Origin: Nitrincola sp048264025
GTDB taxonomy: Bacteria > Pseudomonadota > Gammaproteobacteria > Pseudomonadales > Balneatricaceae
Direction: 5' to 3'
DNA: 64,000 bases
Assembly: GCF_048264025.1 (NCBI RefSeq)
Contig: NZ_JBLXDN010000005.1
Coordinates: 1-64,000 of the forward strand
The stretch's first letter is position 1. Every line of letters starts with the position of its first letter. The notes beneath the pieces were generated by a model. It worked only from the letters and a program-made list of their open reading frames with translations. It searched no databases and had not been told where the DNA came from. A program made the translations under genes and the position numbers. Positions 24,350 to 33,651 of this stretch are shown here, one piece after another.

Positions 24350-25189
24350 ATGCATTCTGATTCACCCCTGGTATCTGTTGAATGGCTAGTCCAAAATCTG
24401 GATAACCCAAAACTACTGTTGCTGGATGCCAGTATGAACCAGGTTGTAGGCACGGCGCCGCTGGTGTACGAGCAGTTCTGTTGTATTCCTGGGGCACGCC
24501 AATGCGACCTGGAAAATCGATTCATTGACAAAGACAGTCCACTCCCACATACCTTGCCGTCAGAAACGGTATTTACCCAACAGGCACAGAGGTTGGGTAT
24601 TAATGCTGACAGTATTATCGTGATTTATGATAACCAGGGGATTTATGCCGCACCGCGGGCCTGGTGGATGTTTCGTATTATGGGGCATGAGCAGGTCTAT
24701 GTTGTTGATGGTGGCTTGCCGGAGTGGCAGCGTCAGGGGCATGCGACAGAGTCGGAGTTTGCTCAGGCTTCCAGGCCGGGCGATATTCAAGGGGTTTTTC
24801 AGGCGCAGCGGGTCTGTTCCTGTGCCCAGCTATTGAGTTCACTGGGAGCCCCCTCTACCGGAATTGTTGATGCTCGTTCTGAAGCGCGTTTTTATGGCCA
24901 GGCTCCCGAACCTCGACCAGGTCTGCGAGGTGGTCATATACCTGGGTCAGTCAATTTGCCGTTTGTTGAATTGATGCAGGGTTTTAAGTTTGCATCGCGA
25001 TCAATACTTGCCGAAAGGTTTGCGGCTACCGGCATTAAGTCTGAGGATCGACTGATTTTTTCATGTGGTTCAGGTATTACGGCGTGTATTGTGCTTTTGG
25101 CTGCCGCCGTGGTCGGGTATCAGTCGCTGGCGTTATATGATGCTTCGTGGAGTGAGTGGGGTGCCGGTCATCAACTTCCGATAGACTGA
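24350..25189 (+). CDS. sseA: 3-mercaptopyruvate-type sulfurtransferase (two-domain rhodanese)
   Basis: The 279-residue protein consists of two rhodanese domains. The N-terminal one is inactive but structural (AWWMFRIMGHEQVYVVDGGLPEW). The C-terminal one carries the active-site loop CGSGIT (Cys ~241), the motif of mercaptopyruvate sulfurtransferases rather than the CRKGVT of thiosulfate sulfurtransferases. Also visible are the ARSEARFYGQAPEPRPGLRG and GHIPGSVNLPF motifs. It transfers sulfane sulfur to thiol or cyanide acceptors. AGGAGA precedes the ATG. Confidence 0.92.
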   Translation: MHSDSPLVSVEWLVQNLDNPKLLLLDASMNQVVGTAPLVYEQFCCIPGARQCDLENRFIDKDSPLPHTLPSETVFTQQAQRLGINADSIIVIYDNQGIYAAPRAWWMFRIMGHEQVYVVDGGLPEWQRQGHATESEFAQASRPGDIQGVFQAQRVCSCAQLLSSLGAPSTGIVDARSEARFYGQAPEPRPGLRGGHIPGSVNLPFVELMQGFKFASRSILAERFAATGIKSEDRLIFSCGSGITACIVLLAAAVVGYQSLALYDASWSEWGAGHQLPID

Positions 25190-25276
25190 ACAGGTACACG
25201 GGGTTGATGGCAATTGAGTTGATATTTCGGGGTTGTCGCTATCCAGCCCCTGTTCTTAAATAAACAAGGAAGCGCA

Positions 25277-26200
25277 ATGCTGTCATTTCTACAGGGTTTT
25301 TCAATTGGTCTGGTGCTGATGTGTGGCCCTTGGCTATTGACTGGTTTACTGAACCCGGCCTTGGTGTTGCCCGGTGGCCGGGCTGAGCGTATTCGAGTGA
25401 TCAAGCGTTATGCCTTCGTGTTGCCATTTTTGTGTTTTCTGCTTGGGCTTACTTCCCTGTGGGGGGGCTTTGGTCCAAGTCTCGCGGGCTGGTTATCAGG
25501 GTTGGGTATTTTGTTTGTCTGGGTGCCGGTAGAGCGTGGTATAAGAGGTTATATTGAAAGATTTAAGCAGCGGCAACATGCAAAGCGGGTAAAAGCTGAG
25601 CAGAAAGTCTGGCAGCAGGAGCGTGCAACAACCAGTCTGGATTTGGATGCGGCTGCAGCCCAGGCCGATCCTCTTGTGGCTAAGCTTCAGGCTATGAAGC
25701 GGAAACTCAAGCAGGTGCAGTTGGATGCATCACAGCCCGATCGTTTCTACACCCGTTACATCAAACTGCAGAGCTTGCTTGAACAGCGTTTTGAACCGGG
25801 CGAGCTAGCGATACAGCGGGCTCAATCCCTGATTCAGGATGTCTATCAAAGTGTCATTCGTCGGCTGCAACATCAAGCTGATTTGCAGCAGCAGTGCTTG
25901 TCGCTGGATCCTGAATTCATCCGTCGTAAGCTTGATAATCCGGCAACAGCCCCGTCGGAACGTGATGCTCTGCAAGCACGCTGGGTGTTGGTGGATAACA
26001 TCTATCAGCAGCAATCACAGTTGCAGGCAGAAAATGAGAAGACCCTAACAGCTCTGGATACAACCAGTATGGCGTTAATGCAATTGCAAACCCAGGATCC
26101 AGGTGTCAGTGACGCAGATAAAGTCATGCAAGCACTTGAACTGTTCAATCAGCGTGTGTCTCGATATGAATATACGCCTAACTCACGGAAATCATCATGA
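25277..26200 (+). CDS. XpaC-like membrane protein with coiled coil, partner of TelA
   Basis: The 307-residue protein has two N-terminal transmembrane segments (residues ~6-30 and ~48-85). A long charged, coiled-coil cytoplasmic region rich in Gln/Ala/Arg follows. The next gene overlaps by 4 bp (ATGA) and encodes a TelA family member. TelA is typically paired with XpaC-type (PF10112) proteins, so I read this as the XpaC partner. Overall similarity is by layout rather than by a sharp motif. Function is unknown; related pairs are linked to tellurite or antimicrobial tolerance and envelope stress. Confidence 0.6.
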   Translation: MLSFLQGFSIGLVLMCGPWLLTGLLNPALVLPGGRAERIRVIKRYAFVLPFLCFLLGLTSLWGGFGPSLAGWLSGLGILFVWVPVERGIRGYIERFKQRQHAKRVKAEQKVWQQERATTSLDLDAAAAQADPLVAKLQAMKRKLKQVQLDASQPDRFYTRYIKLQSLLEQRFEPGELAIQRAQSLIQDVYQSVIRRLQHQADLQQQCLSLDPEFIRRKLDNPATAPSERDALQARWVLVDNIYQQQSQLQAENEKTLTALDTTSMALMQLQTQDPGVSDADKVMQALELFNQRVSRYEYTPNSRKSS

Positions 26201-27288
26201 CTGAAAAGCCCTTGTCACTTGCTTCACCGGAACAGTTAGCTCAGGAATTGGATCAGTCGTCTGTGCAGCGCAATACAGATGACCTCAAAACTGAAGCACA
26301 GGGTTTTGTTAGTACTCTGCTTGATGAGGCTATTGATAGGCAGCGTGAACAGATTGATCATCTGGGTCTGGACGTTCAGATAGAAGCCTCTCGACTGACT
26401 CATCTGTTAAATACCCCACTGGAACAGCTCGGTGCACAGGGAGCAGGGAGTGAGGTTGTCGTTGCGTCACTTGACCAATTGCGTAGGTTAATGCAGGAAT
26501 TGAAGCCTGACCCTAAAGCGCTTGAAACGACGGCGATGAGTCGATTTCTCAGCCGAATCTCGGTGCTGCAGTCACCGGTAAAGCGTTACTTCAAGCGCTT
26601 TGAAACCGCACAGGATACCTTGAATTCGCTGATTCAGGGTCTGGAGGCAGGTCGGGATAGATTGCATCGGGATAATGTTACTCTGAGTCATGATCAGCAG
26701 GATATGCGTACTGCTCTGGAATCACTGACACGCTTTGCTTTGCTCGGCCAACTGGTAGATGATGAGCTTAATAATCAACTGCAGAACAATGAGTTAAATA
26801 ATAATGATAAGGTGTTTATTGAAGAGGAGTTGTTGTTTCCACTTCGCCAACGCATCCTGGATTTACAGCAACAACAGGCCGTTTGTCAGCAGGGGATATT
26901 GGCTGTAGAAGTGGTTATTCGCAATAACCGCGAGCTGATTCGTGGAGTTGATCGTGGGTTAAATGTTACGCTGTCTGCATTACGGGTTGCCGTTACCGTG
27001 GCACTGGCGCTGTCAAATCAGAAATTGGTGCTTGATCATATCGATGCGCTTAATGACACCACCAATGAAATGATTGCGGGTACGGCACAGGCATTACGTC
27101 AACAAGGCGTTGCTATTCAGCAACGTGCTGCCTCTGCTCAACTGGATATGCAGGTGTTGGAGCAGGCTTTTGAAGAGATGCAGGGCGCATTAGATGATCT
27201 GTCTAACTTCCGTCAACAAGCGCTGCCAGTCATGCAGGAACAAATCCAGCGGATGCAGGCGCTGAATACTAAAGGGCGATCAATATGA
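26197..27288 (+). CDS. TelA-family toxic-anion-resistance-like protein
   Basis: The 363-residue soluble, mostly helical protein matches the TelA family (PF05816). Supporting segments are YFKRFETAQDTLNSLIQGLEAGRD, RRDN-like (HRDNVTL), RNNRELIRGVDRGLNVTLSALR and ALALSNQKLVLDHIDALNDTT (shown here only as key blocks). Family members are tied to tellurite and bacteriocin tolerance, mechanism not established. Coupled to the XpaC-like gene upstream and, by 4 bp, to the racemase gene downstream. Confidence 0.85.
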   Translation: MTEKPLSLASPEQLAQELDQSSVQRNTDDLKTEAQGFVSTLLDEAIDRQREQIDHLGLDVQIEASRLTHLLNTPLEQLGAQGAGSEVVVASLDQLRRLMQELKPDPKALETTAMSRFLSRISVLQSPVKRYFKRFETAQDTLNSLIQGLEAGRDRLHRDNVTLSHDQQDMRTALESLTRFALLGQLVDDELNNQLQNNELNNNDKVFIEEELLFPLRQRILDLQQQQAVCQQGILAVEVVIRNNRELIRGVDRGLNVTLSALRVAVTVALALSNQKLVLDHIDALNDTTNEMIAGTAQALRQQGVAIQQRAASAQLDMQVLEQAFEEMQGALDDLSNFRQQALPVMQEQIQRMQALNTKGRSI

Positions 27289-27980
27289 AAATGATTGGCA
27301 TGCTCGGTGGTATGAGTTGGGAATCAACTCAGACTTATTACCGGGCTGTTAATGAGGGCATGAAGCAGGCTTTGGGTGGTTTACATTCCGCCAGAGTGCT
27401 TCTGTATAGCGTCGATTTTGCCGAAATTGAAGCGCTGCAACAGCAGGGTGACTGGGATCGACTGGCTGAAATATTGACGGAGGCCGCCCGTTGCCTGGAA
27501 GCGGGTGGTGCAGATTTTCTGGTGATTTGTACCAATACGATGCATAAGGTTGCACCTCGAGTGGCGCAGGATGTTGGCATTCCAATTTTGCACCTTGCTG
27601 ATGCAACTGCCGCCACCCTGAAAGCTGACGGTGTAACCCGTGTGGGTCTATTGGGAACTAGATTTACCATGGAAGAGTCATTCTATAGAGAGCGCCTGGA
27701 AGCGCAGGGTATCAGTGTGGTTGTGCCAGGAACGGCAGATCGTCAACGTGTTCACGATATTATCTATGCGGAACTTTGTCGTGGGGTGATTAAGTCGGCA
27801 TCACGTGAGGCCTATCTGGGCATCATTAATCGTCTTACCGGGGAAGGGGCTGAAGCGGTCATTTTGGGTTGTACTGAAATCGGGATGCTGGTACGCCAAG
27901 CCGATACCCTCACACCCTTGTATGACACCACGCTGATACATGCACAACAGGCGGTGGCCTGGGCGCTTAATCGAGTCTGA
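27285..27980 (+). CDS. Aspartate/glutamate racemase family protein
   Basis: The 231-residue Asp/Glu racemase-superfamily member starts MIGMLGGMSWEST, the family's phosphate-loop-like beginning. The two catalytic cysteines are in VICTNTMH (~residue 84) and ILGCTEIGML (~195). It is similar to YgeA/RacD-type cofactor-independent amino-acid racemases with broad specificity. It overlaps the telA-like gene by 4 bp, so it is in the same transcript although a functional link is not evident. Confidence 0.9.
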   Translation: MKMIGMLGGMSWESTQTYYRAVNEGMKQALGGLHSARVLLYSVDFAEIEALQQQGDWDRLAEILTEAARCLEAGGADFLVICTNTMHKVAPRVAQDVGIPILHLADATAATLKADGVTRVGLLGTRFTMEESFYRERLEAQGISVVVPGTADRQRVHDIIYAELCRGVIKSASREAYLGIINRLTGEGAEAVILGCTEIGMLVRQADTLTPLYDTTLIHAQQAVAWALNRV

Positions 27981-28063
27981 TGCGTATTGATAACGCCGTT
28001 CAGATCTATCCTTATCACCAGGATTAATCGGGCAGCGACTAGAGTGTTTAGCAAGGATTTGTA

Positions 28064-29293
28064 ATGACCTATCGTATCGCAGTGATTGGCAGTGGCATGG
28101 CAGGGCTTGCAGCCGCTTACGGTTGCAAAAAGCACGGGCATGATGTGACTGTGTTTGAAGCGGAGAAGAGCTTCGGTATGGCCGCTCACACTCTGGAGTT
28201 TGAGCAGGGTGTGATCGATGTGCCCTTGCGTGTCATGAGTCCGGAGGCCTGGCCTAGTGCCATCAAGCTGGCTAAAGCGGTTGGTGTCGATTGCTTTCCG
28301 GTAGAAACTTTCACCTCCTGTAGCTGGCTCGATCAGAGCACCTGGTTTCGCAGTGGTAAGATACCGGTGTTAAACCGCGCGTTTATCGGTTCCTGGCGTT
28401 ACTTGAATTTAAATGCCCTGCAGATAGGTCTGGGGTTGCGGCAACTTGCACAACTGACACGTCGGCTGGAGAAAGAAAAATCAACATCGACTCTCGGGGA
28501 AGTGCTTGAGCAGCAATCTTTCTCGCCGAAGTTTTGGCGTGGGCTGGTATTACCGATGCTCACAACTATTTGTACCTGTGATGAAAAACACCTGCTTGCT
28601 TGGCCTGCTTTACAGTTATTGCAGTTGTTGGATCATATCCTGCGTAATGACAGTCTTTACCGTCTTAAAGGTGGCTCAACCGCGTTAGTCAAGGCCTTGT
28701 CTGACGGTGTTGAGCTGCATGCCGGAAGTTCGGTAACTTCGGTGACTTATTCGGATGATAAGGTGCACATAGAGACTCAATGCGGCGAGGGGGGCTTGTA
28801 TGATCGTGTAATCGTTGCTACTCAGGCAAATCATACCCATTTTCTTGATCCACATGCTTTTGCTGCCGAACTGGAAATACTGCAGACAATACGTTTTGAT
28901 TCCGGGGTGCTTTGGGTGCATCAGGACCAGCGTTTTATGCCAGAGCGGCGTAGTGACTGGACGGCGCTGAATTTTCAAATGGATTACCAATTACGCAAAC
29001 CTATGTTTACCGTCTGGGTAAATGCAATTGAACCCACATTAGTCGATGCTTCCCCAGTGTTCCAAACATGGAATCCGTTATATAATCCGGAACCCAAGAC
29101 CGTATTGGCACAAATTCCACTGCAGCGTGCTGTAGTCCATGCCGGTACCGAATTGGCTCAGAAAAAATTGCAACAACTGCATCAGCAACCGGACCGCCGA
29201 GTATTTTTCTGTGGTTCATGGGCGCATGAAGGCGTTCCTTTACTTGAGTCAGCCGTCAGCTCTGCTCGCGCCGTTGTTGCTTTCTGCCATTAA
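28064..29293 (+). CDS. FAD-dependent amine-oxidase-like oxidoreductase
   Basis: The 409-residue protein has an N-terminal Rossmann FAD site (IAVIGSGMAGLAAAYGC, residues 5-21) followed by VFEAEKSFGMAAHT. In the middle is the RLKGGSTALVKAL substrate-domain motif, and near the C-terminus the second FAD contact FFCGSWAHEGVPLLESAVSS. This is the pattern of the flavin-containing amine oxidase/NAD(P)-binding group that includes YobN-like and phytoene-desaturase-like enzymes. The substrate cannot be read from sequence. Related proteins often sit in clusters for unusual fatty-acid synthesis, but no such partner is present here. Confidence 0.8.
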   Translation: MTYRIAVIGSGMAGLAAAYGCKKHGHDVTVFEAEKSFGMAAHTLEFEQGVIDVPLRVMSPEAWPSAIKLAKAVGVDCFPVETFTSCSWLDQSTWFRSGKIPVLNRAFIGSWRYLNLNALQIGLGLRQLAQLTRRLEKEKSTSTLGEVLEQQSFSPKFWRGLVLPMLTTICTCDEKHLLAWPALQLLQLLDHILRNDSLYRLKGGSTALVKALSDGVELHAGSSVTSVTYSDDKVHIETQCGEGGLYDRVIVATQANHTHFLDPHAFAAELEILQTIRFDSGVLWVHQDQRFMPERRSDWTALNFQMDYQLRKPMFTVWVNAIEPTLVDASPVFQTWNPLYNPEPKTVLAQIPLQRAVVHAGTELAQKKLQQLHQQPDRRVFFCGSWAHEGVPLLESAVSSARAVVAFCH

Positions 29294-29320
29294 GGCTTTG
29301 CTGATCTTTAAGGATAAATT

Positions 29321-30394
29321 ATGAGCAAGTTAAGTTCCCCCCTCGTTTTAGCAAGTTTAGGCAGCCTAGCCGTAGGTGTATTTATTGGCTGGCAAGTCAA
29401 CTCATCAACTCCGGCTCCGGCCCCTGTAATTGAGGAAGAAACACCTGTTGTCGTTATACCAACCTTGCAGTTAGGTGAACCCTTGCGCGGTGAGTTGACC
29501 ACGCAGAGCGCCCTTAACCGCAAGGATGGTAGCCGTTTCAGTGACTACCTTCTGCCGCTTGCAACCGACAAGCTGGTTGAAGTAGAACTGCGAGGCAGCC
29601 TTAATGGTGTATTGTCCTTGTATGATGACCGGGATGAGTTGCTCGCCAGTGCACCTCTGTTGCGCTATCGTGTAGAACAGCCTGGAGACTATACGCTGGT
29701 TGTCAGTGGCCAGGATGCAAACAGCTATGGCCCGTTTGATGTGATTACGCGTGAAGTGGAGCTAAGTGACACAGATCAGTTGACTGTGCCTGCTGATATC
29801 AGCAGTTGGCTGCAAAAAAATAATGCCAATCACTACGTGTTGACCATCGAAGAAGGTGGTTTTTATCAGATCGACATGCAGTCTGATGATATGGATGCAT
29901 TTCTGGTATTGCGAGGACCCGCCGGTTTTCACACAGAAGATGATGACGGTGGTGATAACCTCAACGCCCGTATCCGTGAATACCTTGAACCTGGCGAATA
30001 TCAGTTAACGGCAAGCTCGTACAGTGATGAATCAGGTCTTTTTACCCTGGCCGTCATTTCTCGTGATGCAGCGGATATGGAGCGTCAGATTCAGGCCGGT
30101 GCTTTGGAAGTTGATCAGCCAGTGAGTGCTTGGTTGACGGCTGATAAAGAAGATGTCTATCAGGTAACACTTGCAGAAGCGGGTACCTACCAGATTGATA
30201 TGATCTCCAACGATGTAGACACTTATCTTGAGCTTGAAGGTAATGGTGTTTACTTAAGCGATGATGATGGTGGTGACGATCTGAATGCACGCATCTACTC
30301 CTATCTGGAGGCAGGTGAGTACCGTGTTATTGCACGTAGCTTTGATGACGATGTTGAAGGTGGCTATCAGCTAACTCTGACACCCGTAAACTGA
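29321..30394 (+). CDS. Secreted protein with repeated PPC-type domains
   Basis: The 357-residue protein has an N-terminal anchor or signal (ASLGSLAVGVFIGWQV, residues ~10-26), a Pro-rich spacer, and three successive beta-sandwich modules resembling bacterial pre-peptidase C-terminal (PPC) domains. The last two share a YQIDM-DAxL core, the acidic motif DDDGGDxLNARI and a GEYxxxA(R/S)S block, about 115 residues apart. The acidic motif may bind Ca. No peptidase domain is present. It may be a periplasmic or surface binding protein; the function is unknown. Confidence 0.72.
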   Translation: MSKLSSPLVLASLGSLAVGVFIGWQVNSSTPAPAPVIEEETPVVVIPTLQLGEPLRGELTTQSALNRKDGSRFSDYLLPLATDKLVEVELRGSLNGVLSLYDDRDELLASAPLLRYRVEQPGDYTLVVSGQDANSYGPFDVITREVELSDTDQLTVPADISSWLQKNNANHYVLTIEEGGFYQIDMQSDDMDAFLVLRGPAGFHTEDDDGGDNLNARIREYLEPGEYQLTASSYSDESGLFTLAVISRDAADMERQIQAGALEVDQPVSAWLTADKEDVYQVTLAEAGTYQIDMISNDVDTYLELEGNGVYLSDDDGGDDLNARIYSYLEAGEYRVIARSFDDDVEGGYQLTLTPVN

Positions 30395-30450
30395 GCGACT
30401 TAATACAAAATTAAGTGTTATAGATCACGTAACAGGAAATAAGAGATCCG

Positions 30451-31023
30451 ATGTTAACGAATGAAAACCTGGTATTGAGAATCGGCCGTAATCCACTTTA
30501 TCTCCTCAGGGGGAGTGTGGATCTGGTGATTGCGTTGTGGCTGTATACGCTGTATCGCAGTGCTACATCGGCGGTTCCTTTTTGGGATGAGTGGCAACTG
30601 GTGGAACTCTACCGTTCGATGATGAACGAGTTTTTTGATCAGGTGTTTGCTGTGCCTGCACAGTGGACCGGCTATTTGCTGCTGTTGATCGGACTCTATT
30701 TCCTGTTTCATGGTGTCAGGCGCTATATGCTTCAGTTAAGCACCCGCTACTTGCTGACGAATGTGCGCATCATGAGCAAATCCGGTGTGCTGGGGTTGTC
30801 AACTCACGAGCTACTGTTGCGTTCAGCTGATGGTGTGTCTTTACAGCAGTCTCTACTTGGACGGTTGCTGGGCTACGGAACACTGAAAATTGCCGGCCGG
30901 GGTAGTCATGAGTTGGTGATGCACTCTGTCAGCCGGGTGATTGAAGTGAAAGAAATGATTGAAAAGCGCCTGTTAGCTCAATCCAGTCAAATACCTACAC
31001 TGGAAAACAGTGTGGATTCATGA
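30451..31023 (+). CDS. Membrane protein with bacterial PH (bPH2/YdbT-like) domain
   Basis: The 190-residue protein has two hydrophobic stretches near residues 18-40 and 70-88. A C-terminal ~90-residue domain (RYLLTNVRIMSKSGVLGLSTHELLL, then SLLGRLLGYGTLKIAGRG, given here as key blocks) matches the bPH2/DUF304 pattern. Such proteins are membrane-peripheral stress or assembly factors of unknown mechanism. The gene stands alone. Confidence 0.75.
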   Translation: MLTNENLVLRIGRNPLYLLRGSVDLVIALWLYTLYRSATSAVPFWDEWQLVELYRSMMNEFFDQVFAVPAQWTGYLLLLIGLYFLFHGVRRYMLQLSTRYLLTNVRIMSKSGVLGLSTHELLLRSADGVSLQQSLLGRLLGYGTLKIAGRGSHELVMHSVSRVIEVKEMIEKRLLAQSSQIPTLENSVDS

Positions 31024-31093
31024 AATTTTCATGTTATTTTCCTCGAACCCCCGCTTTGATTAAATTATAATCGCGCCTTTTAATTTATACCGA

Positions 31094-31111
31094 GCAAAGC
31101 TACGGCTTTGC
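31094..31111 (+). promoter_or_regulatory. Hairpin in the nspC leader
   Basis: GCAAAGCTACGGCTTTGC forms a 7-bp stem with a TACG tetraloop. It lies 20-40 bp upstream of the nspC ATG, downstream of a TATAAT box (31066-31071). GCGGGG and the weak ribosome site follow directly, so the hairpin could influence translation. No T-tract follows, so it is not a terminator. Confidence 0.45.
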
Positions 31112-31131
31112 GAAGGCGGGGATAGCTACAC

Positions 31132-32229
31132 ATGATCCAAACACCCTATTACCTGATTGATAGAAGTAAACTGTTGCGCAACATGGAGAAAATTGCCTAT
31201 GTGCGCGAGCAATCAGGTGCGAAAGCCTTGCTGGCACTGAAATGCTTTGCAACCTGGTCGGTGTTTGATCTGATGAGCCGCTACATGGATGGCACCACAT
31301 CCTCGTCATTGAATGAAGTTAAACTGGGGAAACTGAAGTTTCCAGGTGAAACTCACGCCTACAGTGTGGCCTATGCGGATCATGAAATCGATGAGGTCCT
31401 GGCTCACTCTGACAAAATAATATTTAATTCTATTAGTCAGTTAGAACGTTTTTCTGCGGCTTCATCTAATGCTGTAAGAGGTCTTAGAGTTAACCCGCGT
31501 GTCAGCAGTTCTGACTTTATTATTGCGGATCCGGCACGCCCTTACAGTCGCCTGGGTGAGTGGGATCCTATCCGTATTGAAGCTGTGATCGATAGCATCT
31601 CCGGCTTTATGTTTCACAACAACTGTGAGAACAGTGACTTTGGCCTGTTTGATCAGATGTTAACCCGTATAGAAACTGACTTTGGCCATCTATTGCATCA
31701 GGTGGACTGGGTCAGTCTTGGCGGTGGTATTCATTTTACCGGTGAGGGCTATCCGATAGACGCTTTCTGCGCCCGTCTGAAGCACTTTGCTGACACCTTT
31801 GCGGTACAGGTCTACCTGGAGCCGGGTGAGGCTGCAATTACTGATACAGCGACGCTGGAAGTCACCGTGCTGGATACCCTGTTTAACGGCAAGCACTTGG
31901 CCGTGGTGGACAGCTCCATCGAAGCACACATGCTGGATCTGCTAATCTATCAGCAAAGTGCGCGCATGCTACCGAATGAGGGGCCGCACAGTTACATGAT
32001 TTGTGGAAAGTCATGCCTTGCTGGAGATATCTTTGGTGAATTTAATTTTGATCATGAACTGAAAGCCGGTGATCGCCTGTCAATTCAGGATGTTGCCGGT
32101 TATACCATGGTAAAGAAAAATTGGTTTAATGGTGTGCAAATGCCTGCCATTGCAGTGCGCCATGAGGATGGCCGTGTCGAACTGGTGAAGGAATTTAGCT
32201 TCGACGATTTTGTCCATAGCCTCTCTTGA
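31132..32229 (+). CDS. nspC: Carboxynorspermidine/carboxyspermidine decarboxylase
   Basis: The 365-residue fold-III PLP enzyme has an alanine-racemase-like barrel with the PLP Lys in LLALKCFATW (~residue 36), SLGGGIHFTGEGYPID, the phosphate-binding region YLEPGEA, and the partner-subunit catalytic Cys in CGKSCLAGDIFG. It removes CO2 from carboxyspermidine or carboxynorspermidine to give spermidine or norspermidine. The next gene encodes the enzyme that makes its substrate, so the pair is the alternative polyamine route that does not use S-adenosylmethionine. Length and motifs are normal for NspC. Confidence 0.92.
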   Translation: MIQTPYYLIDRSKLLRNMEKIAYVREQSGAKALLALKCFATWSVFDLMSRYMDGTTSSSLNEVKLGKLKFPGETHAYSVAYADHEIDEVLAHSDKIIFNSISQLERFSAASSNAVRGLRVNPRVSSSDFIIADPARPYSRLGEWDPIRIEAVIDSISGFMFHNNCENSDFGLFDQMLTRIETDFGHLLHQVDWVSLGGGIHFTGEGYPIDAFCARLKHFADTFAVQVYLEPGEAAITDTATLEVTVLDTLFNGKHLAVVDSSIEAHMLDLLIYQQSARMLPNEGPHSYMICGKSCLAGDIFGEFNFDHELKAGDRLSIQDVAGYTMVKKNWFNGVQMPAIAVRHEDGRVELVKEFSFDDFVHSLS

Positions 32230-32272
32230 GGTTTGTGTTCGGCCCATGTGAAAAGTGGAGTTGAGGAAAAAA

Positions 32273-33511
32273 ATGAAGAAAAACGTTCTGATAATCGGTG
32301 CTGGAGGTGTGGCCCAGGTAGTGGCTCATAAATGTGCGCAACATAATGACATACTCGGTGATATTGCAATTGCATCCCGAAATGTTGCTAAGTGCGAACA
32401 GATCCTTGCCAGTGTCAAACAAAAAAACAGTCTGAAAGTCCCAGGTAAACTGAGCGCTTTTACACTGAATGCACTGGATGTAGAAGCCACCAAGGCCTTG
32501 ATCAGAGAAACCGACTCTCAGATCGTCATCAATGTAGGCTCAGCCTTCATCAATATGTCCGTACTCAGTGCCTGCATCGATACCGGTGTAGCCTACCTGG
32601 ATACGGCGATTCATGAGGATCCAGACAAAATCTGTGAAACGCCACCCTGGTATAACAATTACGAGTGGAAGCGTCGTGAATTGTGTAAGGAAAAAGGGGT
32701 TACCGCTATTCTGGGTGTGGGCTTTGACCCGGGTGTTGTTAATGCTTATGCGGCACTGGCCGTATCAGAGTACTTTGACTCCATCGACTCGATCGATATT
32801 CTTGATGTGAATGCGGGTAGTCATGGTCGTTACTTTGCCACCAACTTTGATCCGGAAATCAACTTTCGTGAATTCACCGGACAGGTCTGGTCCTGGCAAA
32901 ACAGCCAATGGACCAGTAACAAAATGTTCGAGGTCAAGCGCACCGATGATCTGCCGGTAGTGGGTGAGCAAACCACCTACATGACGGGTCATGATGAAGT
33001 GCACTCACTGTCGCAAAATCTAAATGTGCCGAATGTGCGTTTTTGGATGGGCTTTGGCGAACACTACATTAATGTATTCACGGTGCTGAATAATCTCGGA
33101 CTGTTGTCGGAGCAACCGGTGATAACAGCTGAAGGTCAGGAAGTGGTTCCGCTTAAAGTGGTCAAAGCGGTATTGCCTGATCCGTCCTCACTGGCACCGG
33201 GCTATGCAGGTAAAACCTGTATAGGTGATGTGGTCAAAGGGAAAAAAGACGGTAAGGACAAAGAGGTGTTTATCTACAATGTGGCGGATCATAAAGACGC
33301 TTACAATGAAGTGGGCAGCCAGGGCATCTCTTACACCGCCGGTGTACCACCTGTTGCAGCCGCGCTGTTGATTGCCAGGGGTGATTGGGATGTCGGATCC
33401 ATGGTCAACGTGGAGCAGCTCCCGCCTCAGCCTTTCCTTGGGCTGCTGAACGAAATGGGACTGCCCAGTCGCATTCGGGACGAGCAGGGTGATAGACCCC
33501 TGGTATTTTGA
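32273..33511 (+). CDS. Carboxynorspermidine synthase (carboxyspermidine dehydrogenase)
   Basis: The 412-residue saccharopine-dehydrogenase-family protein starts at ATG 32273, with TTGAGG 8 bp before; a GTG at 32255 is an alternative. The NAD(P) fold is at the N-terminus (VLIIGAGGVAQVVAHKC). Further blocks are AILGVGFDPGVVNAYA and VNAGSHGRYFATNFDPEINF. It condenses aspartate semialdehyde with putrescine or diaminopropane and reduces the Schiff base. It acts before NspC, which is encoded immediately upstream. The diaminobutyrate enzymes that some species add to the locus are not here, so putrescine-derived spermidine is the likely product. Confidence 0.9.
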   Translation: MKKNVLIIGAGGVAQVVAHKCAQHNDILGDIAIASRNVAKCEQILASVKQKNSLKVPGKLSAFTLNALDVEATKALIRETDSQIVINVGSAFINMSVLSACIDTGVAYLDTAIHEDPDKICETPPWYNNYEWKRRELCKEKGVTAILGVGFDPGVVNAYAALAVSEYFDSIDSIDILDVNAGSHGRYFATNFDPEINFREFTGQVWSWQNSQWTSNKMFEVKRTDDLPVVGEQTTYMTGHDEVHSLSQNLNVPNVRFWMGFGEHYINVFTVLNNLGLLSEQPVITAEGQEVVPLKVVKAVLPDPSSLAPGYAGKTCIGDVVKGKKDGKDKEVFIYNVADHKDAYNEVGSQGISYTAGVPPVAAALLIARGDWDVGSMVNVEQLPPQPFLGLLNEMGLPSRIRDEQGDRPLVF

Positions 33512-33543
33512 GTAGCGTTTGAAATAGATGTGCCTTTCCCTTA

Positions 33544-33569
33544 ATCACCCGGCGTTTGCCGGGTGATTT
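33544..33569 (+). terminator. Terminator after the carboxynorspermidine synthase gene
   Basis: ATCACCCGGC/GCCGGGTGAT stem (loop GTTT) followed by TTGTCT, 33 bp past the stop codon. Confidence 0.82.
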
Positions 33570-33651
33570 GTCTCTAGTATATGTATTAATTCAATCGTGT
33601 AGGGTAAAATCCTTATATCCCTTCTGAAACTTTCTGGCCTACAGATATACT

